Assembly (NCBI RefSeq): GCF_002252445.1 | Contig: NZ_NNRJ01000012.1 | Span: forward strand, 124,001 to 188,000 | From: Brucella thiophenivorans | GTDB lineage: Bacteria > Pseudomonadota > Alphaproteobacteria > Rhizobiales > Rhizobiaceae | Length of the DNA: 64,000 nt | Direction of reading: 5' to 3' | Part shown: positions 17,079 through 27,755 of the stretch, piece by piece | How positions within the stretch are numbered: position 1 is the stretch's first letter | Layout: each line of letters opens with the position of its first letter | Program-made: the position numbers and the translations under genes | Notes under the pieces: model-generated | What the model was told of the DNA's origin: nothing | Databases searched by the model: none | What the model saw: only the letters and a program-made list of their open reading frames with translations

Positions 17079-17486
17079 TCAAGCCGGAAGGACAGTTCCC
17101 TGCAATGTCATCAACTGATGCAGGAAAATTTCCGCCTTGGTGCGATGTTCGTTCGTCGATGCATCTTCAAGGTGCTTGCGCGCAATGTCGATGCGCTTCT
17201 GAATGTCGGCAGGATCAACATCGTCAACATGCGTGGCAGATTCGGCCAAGATAGTGCAGCCCTTCGGAGTGATGTCCGCAAAGCCACCAAAGACCACATA
17301 GGAATCAGACTTGCCCTCGGCAAGCTTCACCGAAACAACACCCGGCATGATCGTCGTCATCAACGGCGAGTGGCCGGCAAGAGCCGTCAAATAGCCTTCA
17401 CTGCCCGGAATGACGACTTCCGTCACCTCAGCCGAAAGCAGGAGGCGTTCTGGCGACACGAGTTCGAATTGGAAAGCTTGAGCCAT
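17079..17486 (-). CDS. atpC: ATP synthase F1 subunit epsilon
   Basis: A 135-residue epsilon subunit, part of the central stalk that couples rotation to catalysis and can inhibit ATP hydrolysis. The N-terminal beta-sandwich (AFQFELVSPERLLLSAEVTEVVIPGSEGYLTALAGHSPLMT) is conserved, and the C-terminal helical part (about 90-135) is present. The ATG at 17486 gives MAQAFQFEL, the usual start; an upstream in-frame GTG at 17495 would add three residues. It is last in the operon atpH-A-G-D-C. Confidence 0.95.
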   Translation of the reverse strand: MAQAFQFELVSPERLLLSAEVTEVVIPGSEGYLTALAGHSPLMTTIMPGVVSVKLAEGKSDSYVVFGGFADITPKGCTILAESATHVDDVDPADIQKRIDIARKHLEDASTNEHRTKAEIFLHQLMTLQGTVLPA

Positions 17487-17595
17487 GGTTCTCACTTAAA
17501 TTTCCAGAGCCTGATCTCAAAAATCAAAAGATCATACTCAAACAAATGAACAGGCATTTGCGGCGGGCATGAAAGCCCGCCGCAAACTTAATTCA

Positions 17596-19213
<1,618 letters not shown>

Positions 19214-19226
19214 ATGAACCTTAACT

Positions 19227-20105
19227 CTAAAGCGCTTCCGCGCCCGAAATGATTTCGATCAGTTCCTTGGTGATCTGAGCCTGACGCTGACGGTTATACG
19301 TGATCGACAACTTGTTGATCATGTCACCGGCATTACGCGTCGCATTGTCCATTGCGCTCATCTTCGCGCCCATTTCGCCCGCCACATTTTCCAGCAGAGC
19401 GCGGAAAATCTGGACCGAAATATTGCGCGGGATCAGGGTGCTCAGGATCTCCGCAGGATCAGGTTCGTACTCATAAATCGCATCGCCTGCAGTTCCTGGC
19501 TGCTCAGTAGCGCCAGCCGAAGCCGGAATGAGCTGCTGTGCAGTTGGGATCTGTGCAATCACCGATTTGAACTCGGAATAGAACAGTGTGCAGACGTCAA
19601 ATGCGCCCTGTTCAAACAGCTCGATGATCTTGTGGCCAATCTGGTCGGCATGCACAAAAGCAAGCTGTTTGACTTCACGCAGATTGACATGATCAACAAT
19701 CAACGAAGCAAATTCGCGACGCAGAATATCCGCACCTTTTTTGCCGATCGTCAGAATCTTGACTGTCTTGCCTTCAGCGAGGAGCTTGCGGGCATGATCA
19801 CGCGCATAACGCGCAATCTGCGAGTTGAAACCGCCGCAAAGGCCACGTTCTGCAGTAGCGACGACGAGCAAATGCACGTCGTCCTTACCTGTACCAGCCA
19901 TCAAAGCCGGTGCATCTTCACCGCTCACGTTCTGCGCGATGTTAGCGAGAACGGCGCCCATGCGCTGCGAATAAGGCCTTGCGGCCTCCGCAGCTTCCTG
20001 GGCACGGCGCAGCTTCGCCGCGGCGACCATCTGCATCGCCTTGGTGATTTTCTGCGTCGCCTTGACCGAGGCGATACGGTTTCTCAGATCCTTTAGTGAA
20101 GGCAT
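19227..20105 (-). CDS. atpG: ATP synthase F1 subunit gamma
   Basis: A 292-residue gamma subunit, the rotating shaft inside the alpha3beta3 ring. The N-terminal helix [36 protein letters not shown] and C-terminal helix [44 protein letters not shown] match the family termini. The middle Rossmann-like domain contains [12 protein letters not shown]. It lies 21 bp after atpA in the operon. Length is normal for alphaproteobacteria. Confidence 0.96.
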   Translation of the reverse strand: MPSLKDLRNRIASVKATQKITKAMQMVAAAKLRRAQEAAEAARPYSQRMGAVLANIAQNVSGEDAPALMAGTGKDDVHLLVVATAERGLCGGFNSQIARYARDHARKLLAEGKTVKILTIGKKGADILRREFASLIVDHVNLREVKQLAFVHADQIGHKIIELFEQGAFDVCTLFYSEFKSVIAQIPTAQQLIPASAGATEQPGTAGDAIYEYEPDPAEILSTLIPRNISVQIFRALLENVAGEMGAKMSAMDNATRNAGDMINKLSITYNRQRQAQITKELIEIISGAEAL

Positions 20106-20126
20106 CCGTTCATCCCGTCACAAAGT

Positions 20127-21656
20127 TCAAGCGAAAGACTTGGCGAACGCGTCGACCGCTGCCTTGAGCTTTGCTTTGATGTTGTCGGTAAGTGCCTTTT
20201 CGTCGCGGATCGCGTCGAGAACATCTTTGTGCTCGGTGCGCAGCGAAGAAAGAAGGCCTGCTTCGAACTTGCCAACCTGGTTGACGGCGATCTTATCGAG
20301 ATAACCATTCACGCCAGCGTAAATCACGGCAACCTGTTCTTCCGTTTTGAGCGGCGAGAACTGTGGCTGTTTGAGAAGTTCGGTCAGGCGGGCACCGCGG
20401 TTAAGCAGACGCTGTGTCGAAGCATCAAGATCCGAACCAAACTGAGCAAACGCTGCCATTTCACGATACTGGGCGAGTTCACCCTTAATCGAACCAGCAA
20501 CTTGCTTCATGGCCTTGATCTGAGCGGACGAACCAACGCGCGAAACCGACAGACCGACGTTAACAGCCGGACGGATACCCTGATAGAACAGGTTGGTTTC
20601 GAGGAAGATCTGACCGTCAGTGATCGAGATCACATTGGTCGGAATGAACGCGGAAACGTCGTTACCCTGAGTTTCGATGACTGGCAGAGCCGTCAGCGAA
20701 CCAGCGCCGTTTTCGTCGTTGAGCTTCGCAGCGCGCTCAAGAAGACGCGAGTGCAGATAGAAAACGTCGCCTGGGTAAGCTTCACGGCCCGGAGGACGAC
20801 GAAGCAGAAGCGACATCTGACGGTAAGCAACAGCCTGCTTGGAAAGATCGTCATAGCCGATCAGGGCATGCTGACCATTGTCACGGAAATATTCGCCGAT
20901 AGCGCAGCCTGCGAATGGTGCAAGGTACTGCATCGGAGCCGGATCGGAAGCGGTAGCCGCGATCACGACGGAATATTCGAGAGCGCCGCGTTCTTCGAGA
21001 ACCTTAACGAACTGAGCAACAGTCGAACGCTTCTGGCCGATAGCGACATAGACGCAATAAAGCTTTTCTTTGTCAGGACCATTGTCGTGGATTGGCTTCT
21101 GGTTAAGGAAGGTATCGAGAATAATCGCGGTTTTACCGGTCTGACGGTCACCGATGACCAGCTCGCGCTGACCACGGCCAACAGGGATCAGAGCGTCAAC
21201 AGCCTTGAGGCCGGTCGACATTGGCTCATGAACCGACTTACGCGGAATGATGCCCGGTGCCTTAACGTCGACGCGGCGACGTTCTGTTGCAACGATTGGG
21301 CCTTTGCCGTCGATTGGATTGCCGAGAGCATCGACAACGCGTCCGAGCAGGCCTGGACCAACTGGAACGTCAACGATCGCGCCGGTACGCTTGACGACGT
21401 CGCCTTCCTTGATGTCACGGTCGGCGCCGAAAATAACCACACCGACATTGTCGGTTTCGAGGTTAAGCGCCATGCCGCGAATACCACCAGGGAATTCGAC
21501 CATTTCGCCAGCCTGAACATTGTCCAGACCGTAAACGCGGGCGATACCGTCGCCAACGGACAGAACCTGACCGACTTCGGAGACCTCAGCCTCCTTGCCG
21601 AAGTTCTTGATTTGCTCTTTCAGGATAGCGGAAATTTCCGCGGCGCGGATGTCCAT
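20127..21656 (-). CDS. atpA: ATP synthase F1 subunit alpha
   Basis: A 509-residue alpha subunit, the non-catalytic nucleotide-binding partner of AtpD. Walker A is [10 protein letters not shown]; the conserved block [47 protein letters not shown] and the C-terminal helical domain are complete. The ATG overlaps the atpH stop (TGATG), implying translational coupling with the delta subunit. Confidence 0.97.
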   Translation of the reverse strand: MDIRAAEISAILKEQIKNFGKEAEVSEVGQVLSVGDGIARVYGLDNVQAGEMVEFPGGIRGMALNLETDNVGVVIFGADRDIKEGDVVKRTGAIVDVPVGPGLLGRVVDALGNPIDGKGPIVATERRRVDVKAPGIIPRKSVHEPMSTGLKAVDALIPVGRGQRELVIGDRQTGKTAIILDTFLNQKPIHDNGPDKEKLYCVYVAIGQKRSTVAQFVKVLEERGALEYSVVIAATASDPAPMQYLAPFAGCAIGEYFRDNGQHALIGYDDLSKQAVAYRQMSLLLRRPPGREAYPGDVFYLHSRLLERAAKLNDENGAGSLTALPVIETQGNDVSAFIPTNVISITDGQIFLETNLFYQGIRPAVNVGLSVSRVGSSAQIKAMKQVAGSIKGELAQYREMAAFAQFGSDLDASTQRLLNRGARLTELLKQPQFSPLKTEEQVAVIYAGVNGYLDKIAVNQVGKFEAGLLSSLRTEHKDVLDAIRDEKALTDNIKAKLKAAVDAFAKSFA

Positions 21657-22216
21657 CAGCCGACCTCTTTCAGTGCAAGCTTGAGAGAAGAAAGTTTTGT
21701 GCGAAGGGACGTGTCGATCTGACGCGAACCCATTTTGACGACAAGTCCGCCGAGGATCGAAGGATCGACGGTGACATTGATCGTCACGTCCTTGCCGGCA
21801 ACACCCTTCAGCGTTGCCTTCAATTCGTTCTGCTGTGCAGCAGTTAATTCATGCGCAGAAAGTACATCAGCGGAAACTTCACCGCGATGCTCAGCTGCAA
21901 TCTCACGGAAAGCGGCGATAATGCCCGGCAGCGCAAAAAGGCGACGGTTTTGCGCCACAACACGCAGGAAATTGCCGACCAGACCAGTGATGCCAGCCTT
22001 ATCAGCAACCGCGCCAATCGCGTGAAGCTGGTCTTCAGCGGAGAAGACCGGGCTGGAAATCAGACGCTTCAGGTCTTCGCTTCCGCTCAGAAGCGCCTCG
22101 AAACGACCAAGATCTTTTTCCACAGCAGCAACGGAATTCGCATTGAGCGCAAGCTCAAACAACGATCCGGCGTAGCGCTGTGCGACACCTGAAATGAGCG
22201 AAGACGTTTCTGCCAC
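21656..22216 (-). CDS. atpH: ATP synthase F1 subunit delta
   Basis: A 186-residue delta (OSCP) subunit that fixes the F1 head to the peripheral stalk. It begins (M)[23 protein letters not shown] and ends [27 protein letters not shown], both conserved. The chosen start is GTG at 22216, with AGG in GAGAGCAGG 7-9 nt upstream. The frame stays open to 22417, but that extension has no family similarity. First gene of the operon; the Fo genes are not in this window, as expected for this order, where they form a separate cluster. Confidence 0.95.
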   Translation of the reverse strand: MAETSSLISGVAQRYAGSLFELALNANSVAAVEKDLGRFEALLSGSEDLKRLISSPVFSAEDQLHAIGAVADKAGITGLVGNFLRVVAQNRRLFALPGIIAAFREIAAEHRGEVSADVLSAHELTAAQQNELKATLKGVAGKDVTINVTVDPSILGGLVVKMGSRQIDTSLRTKLSSLKLALKEVG

Positions 22217-22487
22217 GAACAACCTGCTCTCTACGTTGAAACCATCTTTTTGGGAGTTCAGCAGGGCCAAAAGGCCCAAGCAGATGATTTTATTGAATGT
22301 TTCCGGGGAACCCCTGACGCGCAAGCGCGACAACACCGAAATGTGATTGCCGTCTAGCATAGACGAACCGGACTCGCAACACGCGAATCCCGCACTTTTG
22401 TGTAAGTTTTGCCGCAATTTTAGGTTAAAAAAGGCCGGACAAAGCTCACTAATACAGCGCCATGCATTTTAGCGCCGCAATCTGACT

Positions 22488-22877
22488 TCAGACGATAAAG
22501 CCAAAAGCATAAAGCAACGGCCCGGCAGCCAGCGCAAATTCGATGACGGCAGCGACGATATTGTAGAAAGTTGCCCCTTTATCAGACATCATCGAAATGA
22601 AGCGTCCGAACAGTGCAAATCCCCAAACGGCTCCCAAAACCACCCACAAAAATGGCTGTGCAAAAATCAGACAGCCAAGACCTATCCCCAGATAAGGACC
22701 AGCAAGCACGGCACGAATAGAGCTATACGCCTCCGGGCGCGCATTGATCGGTTGCAACCGCAAAAGCCGCATGGTGATGCCGGGTGCAAACAACATAATG
22801 ACACCGGCCAAGGCTGTAATCACAGCGGTACTCCAAGCAAACCATTCGCCGGTGGTGTTGGGAAGATAGAATTCCAT
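22488..22877 (-). CDS. Small four-helix membrane protein, DUF4345-like
   Basis: A 129-residue protein with four predicted membrane segments (about 15-33, 55-72, 76-92 and 105-125) and little else. Spacing of the helices and the GxxxG-rich core resemble the DUF4345 group of small bacterial membrane proteins, but I cannot confirm the family by eye. It stands alone between the atp operon and priA on the same strand. No function can be assigned. Confidence 0.7.
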   Translation of the reverse strand: MEFYLPNTTGEWFAWSTAVITALAGVIMLFAPGITMRLLRLQPINARPEAYSSIRAVLAGPYLGIGLGCLIFAQPFLWVVLGAVWGFALFGRFISMMSDKGATFYNIVAAVIEFALAAGPLLYAFGFIV

Positions 22878-22983
22878 TGCGTTTCACCCTCGTATCGATT
22901 TCATGCCCTATAGCCGAAAAACAGGCCTGCTGTCATGCTTGCTCTTTGTGACGCTTAGGTAGCGCAGATTTTGATTCTGCTGC

Positions 22984-25194
22984 CTAAAGGAAGCTCTGCG
23001 GATCAATGTCTATATTCACGCGGATCGAACCGCGTTCCTTTGGTGCGGCGCCCAGTAATGCTCGGATAAAACCTTGAATATCGGCCTTTTTTGTTCCGTG
23101 AACGAGGATACGAAAACGATGACGCCCGCGCACCACAGCAAGCGGTGCTTCGGCTGGTCCCAGCACTGAAATCTCCGGCGAAGAAGGCGCTGCACGACGC
23201 AGCGCACGCGCATGATTTTCCGCATCAGGCCGATTATCAGCCGATATGATCAATGCCGCAAGACGACCGAACGGCGGCAGAACACTGCGTTCCCGCTCCT
23301 CGATCTCGCGTGCGTAAAACGCATCCGAATCGCCACTGATAATGGCTTTCATCACCGGATGATCCGGCTGGTAAGTCTGCAAAAGCCCCAGACTTTTGAG
23401 GCCTGTTCGCCCTGCGCGACCTGTCACCTGATTGAGCAGCTGGAATGTGCGTTCGGCAGCACGCGGGTCACCATTAGCAAGCCCAAGATCCGCATCCACC
23501 ACGCCTACAAGCGTCATATTCGGAAAATTATGCCCCTTGGCGACAAGCTGCGTGCCGATAACAATATCGGCTTCGCCTTTGGCAATTGCATCCAATTCAA
23601 GCCGCAGGCGCTTCACACCACCCGCCATATCTGACGAAAGCACGATGATTCGCGCTTCCGGAAAAGTCGCTGCCACTTCCTCGGCAATGCGTTCAACACC
23701 CGGACCACAAGCGACCAGATGATCAAGCGTGCCACATTCGGGGCAGGCTTCCGGCACGGGTTCGTGATAGCCGCACTGATGGCACATTAACTGCTTACGA
23801 AAGCGATGCTCGACCAGCCAGCTTGAACATTGCGGACATTGAAAACGATGCCCACAAACACGGCAAAGTGTGAGCGGCGCATAACCGCGCCGGTTGAGAA
23901 ACAGCAGCGCCTGTTGGCCACGTTCCACAGTTTTACCCACAGCTTCTGTCAGTGCTGGTGACAAAAAACGTCCCGGCGGCGGCGGCGAACGCCGCATATC
24001 GATGGTTTTAAGCGTCGGCAAAGCTGCTTCTGCATAACGACCATAAAGCTTGATTCGCTTGTAACGCCCCTGCTCCGCATTGACCTGACTTTCAATCGAT
24101 GGTGTGGCTGATGCCAGCACCACCGGAAAACCGCCAATATGGCCGCGAACGACAGCCATATCGCGGGCATTATAGAAAACGCGATCTTCCTGCTTGTAAG
24201 CGGGATCATGTTCTTCATCGACCACGATCAGTCCCAGTTCCATGAATGGCAAAAACAGTGCCGAACGCGCACCGGCAACGACGCGCACGGTGCCTTCCAT
24301 GGCCTGTCGCCAGACGCGTTCACGGGTGCGGGGTGCCAGATCAGAATGCCATTCGGCAGGCTTTGCACCAAAACGATCATGAAAACGGTCGAGAAACTGT
24401 TGTGTCAGCGCAATTTCCGGCAGCAGAATCAGCACCTGCTTGCCCTGATCGAGCGCTTTTGCCACCGCTTCAAAATAAACTTCCGTCTTGCCCGAGCCGG
24501 TGACACCATCAAGAAGTGAGACTGAAAAAGTATTCGCCTCAACCGATTCGGCCAGCATTTCGGCAGCTGCCTGCTGATCCTCTGACAGCGTCGCCCGCGC
24601 ATAACTCGTGTCAGGCGTGGCCACCACTGCAGGCGGAGGAAGCATGACTTCTTCAAACACACCTTGCGTTTTAAGCCCATCCACAACTGTCTGCGAGACA
24701 CCGGCAGCGTGTGCTAGCCCCGAACGGGTCCAAGCAAGTCCATCGCGTGCCAGTTCCATCACGCGAGCGCGTGCATCGGTCATGCGTTCCGGCTCGCTAC
24801 CCTTGTAACGAAGCCCCGGAATTTTCGGTTCAGGGTCAAAGGCAGCGGGTGCACGCAACACCATGCGTGCGACCATTCCGGGCGGCGACAGCGTGTAATC
24901 GGCAGCCCAGCGCATAAAGCGCAGCATTTGTGCGTCCACAGGCGGACAATCGAAAACTTCCGTAATGGAACGCAGCTTTTTTGCATCCACCGCATCCGAG
25001 CCACCCTCGCAGACGATTCCCGCAACCTCCCGCGGGCCTAATGGCACACGAACGATTGAACCGGGCTGGACCTTCATGCCTTCAGGCACCATATAAGAAT
25101 AAGGCCGTTCCGCAGGCATAGGGACAAGCACCGGCACCACGCGCAAAGCGGGTTCCGCGAAAAGGCTCAAAATATCGTGCGAATCTTTCGACAT
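22984..25194 (-). CDS. priA: Primosomal protein N' (replication restart helicase)
   Basis: A 736-residue PriA, the 3'-5' helicase that reloads the replisome at stalled forks. In order: the N-terminal 3'-DNA-binding domain, Walker A LLDGVTGSGKTEVYFEA (about residue 230), the DEEHD box in LIVVDEEHDPAYKQE, and the zinc-binding region with paired cysteines (CRVC, CPQC, CHQC, CPEC), then the remaining helicase motifs ending in QVTGRAGR. Length and order are normal. The ribosome site is poor (AAGG about 13 nt upstream). Confidence 0.96.
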   Translation of the reverse strand: MSKDSHDILSLFAEPALRVVPVLVPMPAERPYSYMVPEGMKVQPGSIVRVPLGPREVAGIVCEGGSDAVDAKKLRSITEVFDCPPVDAQMLRFMRWAADYTLSPPGMVARMVLRAPAAFDPEPKIPGLRYKGSEPERMTDARARVMELARDGLAWTRSGLAHAAGVSQTVVDGLKTQGVFEEVMLPPPAVVATPDTSYARATLSEDQQAAAEMLAESVEANTFSVSLLDGVTGSGKTEVYFEAVAKALDQGKQVLILLPEIALTQQFLDRFHDRFGAKPAEWHSDLAPRTRERVWRQAMEGTVRVVAGARSALFLPFMELGLIVVDEEHDPAYKQEDRVFYNARDMAVVRGHIGGFPVVLASATPSIESQVNAEQGRYKRIKLYGRYAEAALPTLKTIDMRRSPPPPGRFLSPALTEAVGKTVERGQQALLFLNRRGYAPLTLCRVCGHRFQCPQCSSWLVEHRFRKQLMCHQCGYHEPVPEACPECGTLDHLVACGPGVERIAEEVAATFPEARIIVLSSDMAGGVKRLRLELDAIAKGEADIVIGTQLVAKGHNFPNMTLVGVVDADLGLANGDPRAAERTFQLLNQVTGRAGRTGLKSLGLLQTYQPDHPVMKAIISGDSDAFYAREIEERERSVLPPFGRLAALIISADNRPDAENHARALRRAAPSSPEISVLGPAEAPLAVVRGRHRFRILVHGTKKADIQGFIRALLGAAPKERGSIRVNIDIDPQSFL

Positions 25195-25301
25195 GATGGC
25201 GTGACCTTGACGTGGGTTTGCGCTAAAGAAAAGCCACCTTCCGGGACTTAAATGGTTTTAATTCCCTAAAACACCCGCGCTCATTATGGAGGAACGCTGT
25301 T

Positions 25302-25955
25302 ATGAAGTTTTTCGTCGACACTGCAGACGTCAAGGAAATCCGCGAACTCAACGATCTTGGGCTTGTCGATGGCGTGACCACCAATCCATCGCTGATCCTC
25401 AAATCGGGCCGTGATATTCTCGAAGTCACTAAAGAAATCTGTTCCTTCGTCAAGGGTCCTGTTTCGGCTGAAGTTGCTGGAACAGAATACGAGCAGATCA
25501 TGAAAGAAGCGGCTGTTATCGCCAAGATCGCAGACAATATCTGCATCAAGCTTCCATTGACGCTCGATGGCCTCAAGGCTTGTAAGGCACTAACATCCGA
25601 TGGTCACAAGACCAACGTGACGCTCTGCTTCTCGGCCAATCAGGCTCTTCTCGCTGCTAAGGCTGGCGCAACATTCGTTTCGCCGTTCATCGGTCGTATT
25701 GACGACATGGGCGTCAACGGCATGGAACTGATTGCTGAAATCCGCACCATTTTCGACAATTATGATTTCCGCACTGAAATCCTTGCAGCTTCGGTTCGCA
25801 CGGTAAACCACGTCAAGGAAGCAGCCCTTATCGGCGCCGACGTTGTTACTGCACCTCCGGCAACGCTCAAGGCACTCGTCAAGCATCCGCTCACCGACAA
25901 GGGCCTTGAAACATTCCTCGCCGATTGGGCGAAGACTGGCCAGAAGATTGCTTAA
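25302..25955 (+). CDS. fsa: Fructose-6-phosphate aldolase/transaldolase, small type
   Basis: A 217-residue TalB/FSA-type protein. It begins [32 protein letters not shown], the family signature, and the Schiff-base lysine is Lys83 in ICIKLPLT. Short members like this act as transaldolase in the non-oxidative pentose phosphate pathway or as fructose-6-phosphate aldolase; sequence alone does not settle which. GGAGG lies about 9 nt before the ATG. It is divergent from priA and followed by a strong terminator. Confidence 0.94.
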   Translation: MKFFVDTADVKEIRELNDLGLVDGVTTNPSLILKSGRDILEVTKEICSFVKGPVSAEVAGTEYEQIMKEAAVIAKIADNICIKLPLTLDGLKACKALTSDGHKTNVTLCFSANQALLAAKAGATFVSPFIGRIDDMGVNGMELIAEIRTIFDNYDFRTEILAASVRTVNHVKEAALIGADVVTAPPATLKALVKHPLTDKGLETFLADWAKTGQKIA

Positions 25956-25974
25956 TCAACCTTTTGATTGAGAC

Positions 25975-26006
25975 AAAACGGCGGATCAATGATCCGCCGT
26001 TTTTAT
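25975..26006. terminator. Bidirectional terminator between fsa and the COG4637 ATPase gene
   Basis: AACGGCGGATCA (25977-25988) and TGATCCGCCGTT (25990-26001) are perfect complements, followed by TTTATTTATT on the plus strand and preceded by AAAACG, so a U-tract arises in both directions. It sits between two convergent genes. Confidence 0.85.
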
Positions 26007-27101
26007 TTATTCAAGCTCAGTTTCACCGTCATGCTTAGCAACATGGATTGGTCTGCTGCCGCAATGCGCTGTGATGGCTTCAGCAAGCCGGGCCGAATGC
26101 GTCACCACCCATATCTGACTGCGCTCAGAGGCTTGCGCAATCATCTTTGCAAGTGACGGAATCATATCAGGATGCAGACTTGCCTCCGGCTCGTTCAGAG
26201 CAATCAGCGGCGGTAATCGATAGGATAAAAGCGCCCCAGCCAGAGCCAGCAATCTGATCTGTCCATCGGACAATTCACCGGGCCTGAACACACGCGGCGG
26301 AAAAGCCGGGAAATTCAGCCCGAATGTCGCTGTTTCTTCCGGGAACGGAATCACCAGCTTTGCGCCTTCGAGCGCATCTGCAATCAGCTGATCAAGATCG
26401 ACCGTATCCTGCCGTATATGTGCAAGCGTCGCAAAGACGGAAGCCAGATTACTACCGTCCTCGTCAAGCATTGCAGCGGTTGCGGCGATTGATGGCTGAC
26501 GCACAGGTGCATCGCGGTCGCTTCTAAAGCCATGATAAAAACGCCAGCCACGCATCTGGGACGCTAAATCGCCAATCTCCGGATAATGGCCGGACTGCCC
26601 CAAAACAGCGAGCCCGCTTTCGGAACTCAGAAGGCGTGTCGGATGTTCGATCCGCCTTCCCTCTGCATCACGTGCAAAGACAGCCGGTCCCTTACGATCC
26701 ATGAGATCAACGGGACGGCGCCCGGTATCGAGATTGAGCTGCTCTTCCTTGATTTGTGGTTCAAAAGGAAAGGCACCTGATACTGGGGGCGGTAAGCCTG
26801 CCTCAACCCGATAAGACAGGCGCGAAGCGAGGCGCTCGTCCTCAAATTCGGCTTCCAGAATGATTCGCGCAGGCTCCTGCTTGCGCCGAATGCCACTCCA
26901 CATAGCCGATTGCATACCGCCTTCGCGTACGATCTCGGTTGAGAGCGTTCCTTTAGCAGCCGCCTTCACCAGTTGCAGAGCGCGGTAGAGGTTGGATTTT
27001 CCGGCGCCGTTTTCACCAACAAACACTGTGACCTGTCCAAGATTAAACCGGACTGATCGCAAAGAACGATAGCCTTTTGCCTGGAACGAAACGAGACGCA
27101 T
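26007..27101 (-). CDS. AAA/ABC-type ATPase of the COG4637 (RecF/SMC-like) group
   Basis: A 364-residue predicted ATPase. The N-terminus MRLVSFQAKGYRSLRSVRFNLGQVTVFVGENGAGKSNLYRALQ has the Walker A loop GENGAGKS of the SMC/RecF/OLD class. The C-terminal half has a signature-like LSDGQIRLLALAGAL, Walker B PPLIALNEPEASLHP and the D-loop/H-loop WVVTHSARL. Such proteins act on DNA or form toxin-like nucleases when followed by a TOPRIM domain; there is no TOPRIM here and no partner gene. The ATG at 27101 has AGAGG upstream and gives the conserved N-terminus. The biological role is unknown. Confidence 0.85.
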   Translation of the reverse strand: MRLVSFQAKGYRSLRSVRFNLGQVTVFVGENGAGKSNLYRALQLVKAAAKGTLSTEIVREGGMQSAMWSGIRRKQEPARIILEAEFEDERLASRLSYRVEAGLPPPVSGAFPFEPQIKEEQLNLDTGRRPVDLMDRKGPAVFARDAEGRRIEHPTRLLSSESGLAVLGQSGHYPEIGDLASQMRGWRFYHGFRSDRDAPVRQPSIAATAAMLDEDGSNLASVFATLAHIRQDTVDLDQLIADALEGAKLVIPFPEETATFGLNFPAFPPRVFRPGELSDGQIRLLALAGALLSYRLPPLIALNEPEASLHPDMIPSLAKMIAQASERSQIWVVTHSARLAEAITAHCGSRPIHVAKHDGETELE

Positions 27102-27173
27102 GTGTTCCTCTGTTAGATAAACAAAAGGCGACACAAAATGCGCCGCCTTTCAAAATTCAGCAAACTAACAAGC

Positions 27174-27755
27174 TCAGAGCTTCGACATCTGCATGGCGAT
27201 CGCCAGATAAATTTGCTCTGCCAGTTCTTCTGCCGCACGCTTGGTTGCATCGCGTTCGGCACGCAGATTGGCAAATTCCTGACGAGGACGATCAAACGAT
27301 GCACCAACCGTGCGGGTGCCTGATTTGAGCGCTTTGCCATCCTTGTCGAACAACACGAAATTCGACGTCGCATTGACCGTACCAGCCGAAGGACGGCCTG
27401 TGCGGTCCGTCTGATCGCCAATATCGACGCTGACAAAGGATGTAACCGATTTGCTCAGGCCAAGACGCAGCTTGTAGACCGGATTGGACGGCTGACCAGC
27501 ACCACCTGAAAGCAGGAAGATGAGCTGATTGCGAACCTGAACACCGTAGACACTGCTTTCAGGATCAACCGAAATCGAAGCGAGCTTCGAACGCATATCC
27601 GGCGTTACACTGCCGCCGATGGTGCGGCCTGAACTGCTAGCGCCCGAATAGAGCGGCTGCACGGTGCAGCCTGCGAGAAGCACAGCAGCACCGAGCGCCA
27701 AAAGCACAACGCGAAGATTCTTGAATGCGGAAATGAAGCGATCAGGCAACAACAT
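27174..27755 (-). CDS. lptE: LPS-assembly lipoprotein LptE
   Basis: A 193-residue lipoprotein with a signal peptide and lipobox LLAGC (Cys30), followed by an LptE-like domain ([14 protein letters not shown], then [13 protein letters not shown]). LptE is the outer-membrane partner of LptD in placing LPS on the surface. The ATG at 27755 overlaps the leuS end by 14 nt, with AAGGA upstream inside leuS, so the two are translationally linked. The leuS-lptE pairing is the conserved arrangement and supports the call despite low sequence conservation. Confidence 0.85.
   Translation of the reverse strand: MLLPDRFISAFKNLRVVLLALGAAVLLAGCTVQPLYSGASSSGRTIGGSVTPDMRSKLASISVDPESSVYGVQVRNQLIFLLSGGAGQPSNPVYKLRLGLSKSVTSFVSVDIGDQTDRTGRPSAGTVNATSNFVLFDKDGKALKSGTRTVGASFDRPRQEFANLRAERDATKRAAEELAEQIYLAIAMQMSKL

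Noticed and set aside
20229-21722. 497-codon open frame on the plus strand opposite atpA
   Set aside because: It is a mirror of the codon pattern of atpA, has no ribosome site or family similarity, and atpA is certain.
22217-22417. Longer start for atpH
   Set aside because: The 67 extra residues have no similarity to delta subunits, and a GTG with ribosome site at 22216 gives the family N-terminus.
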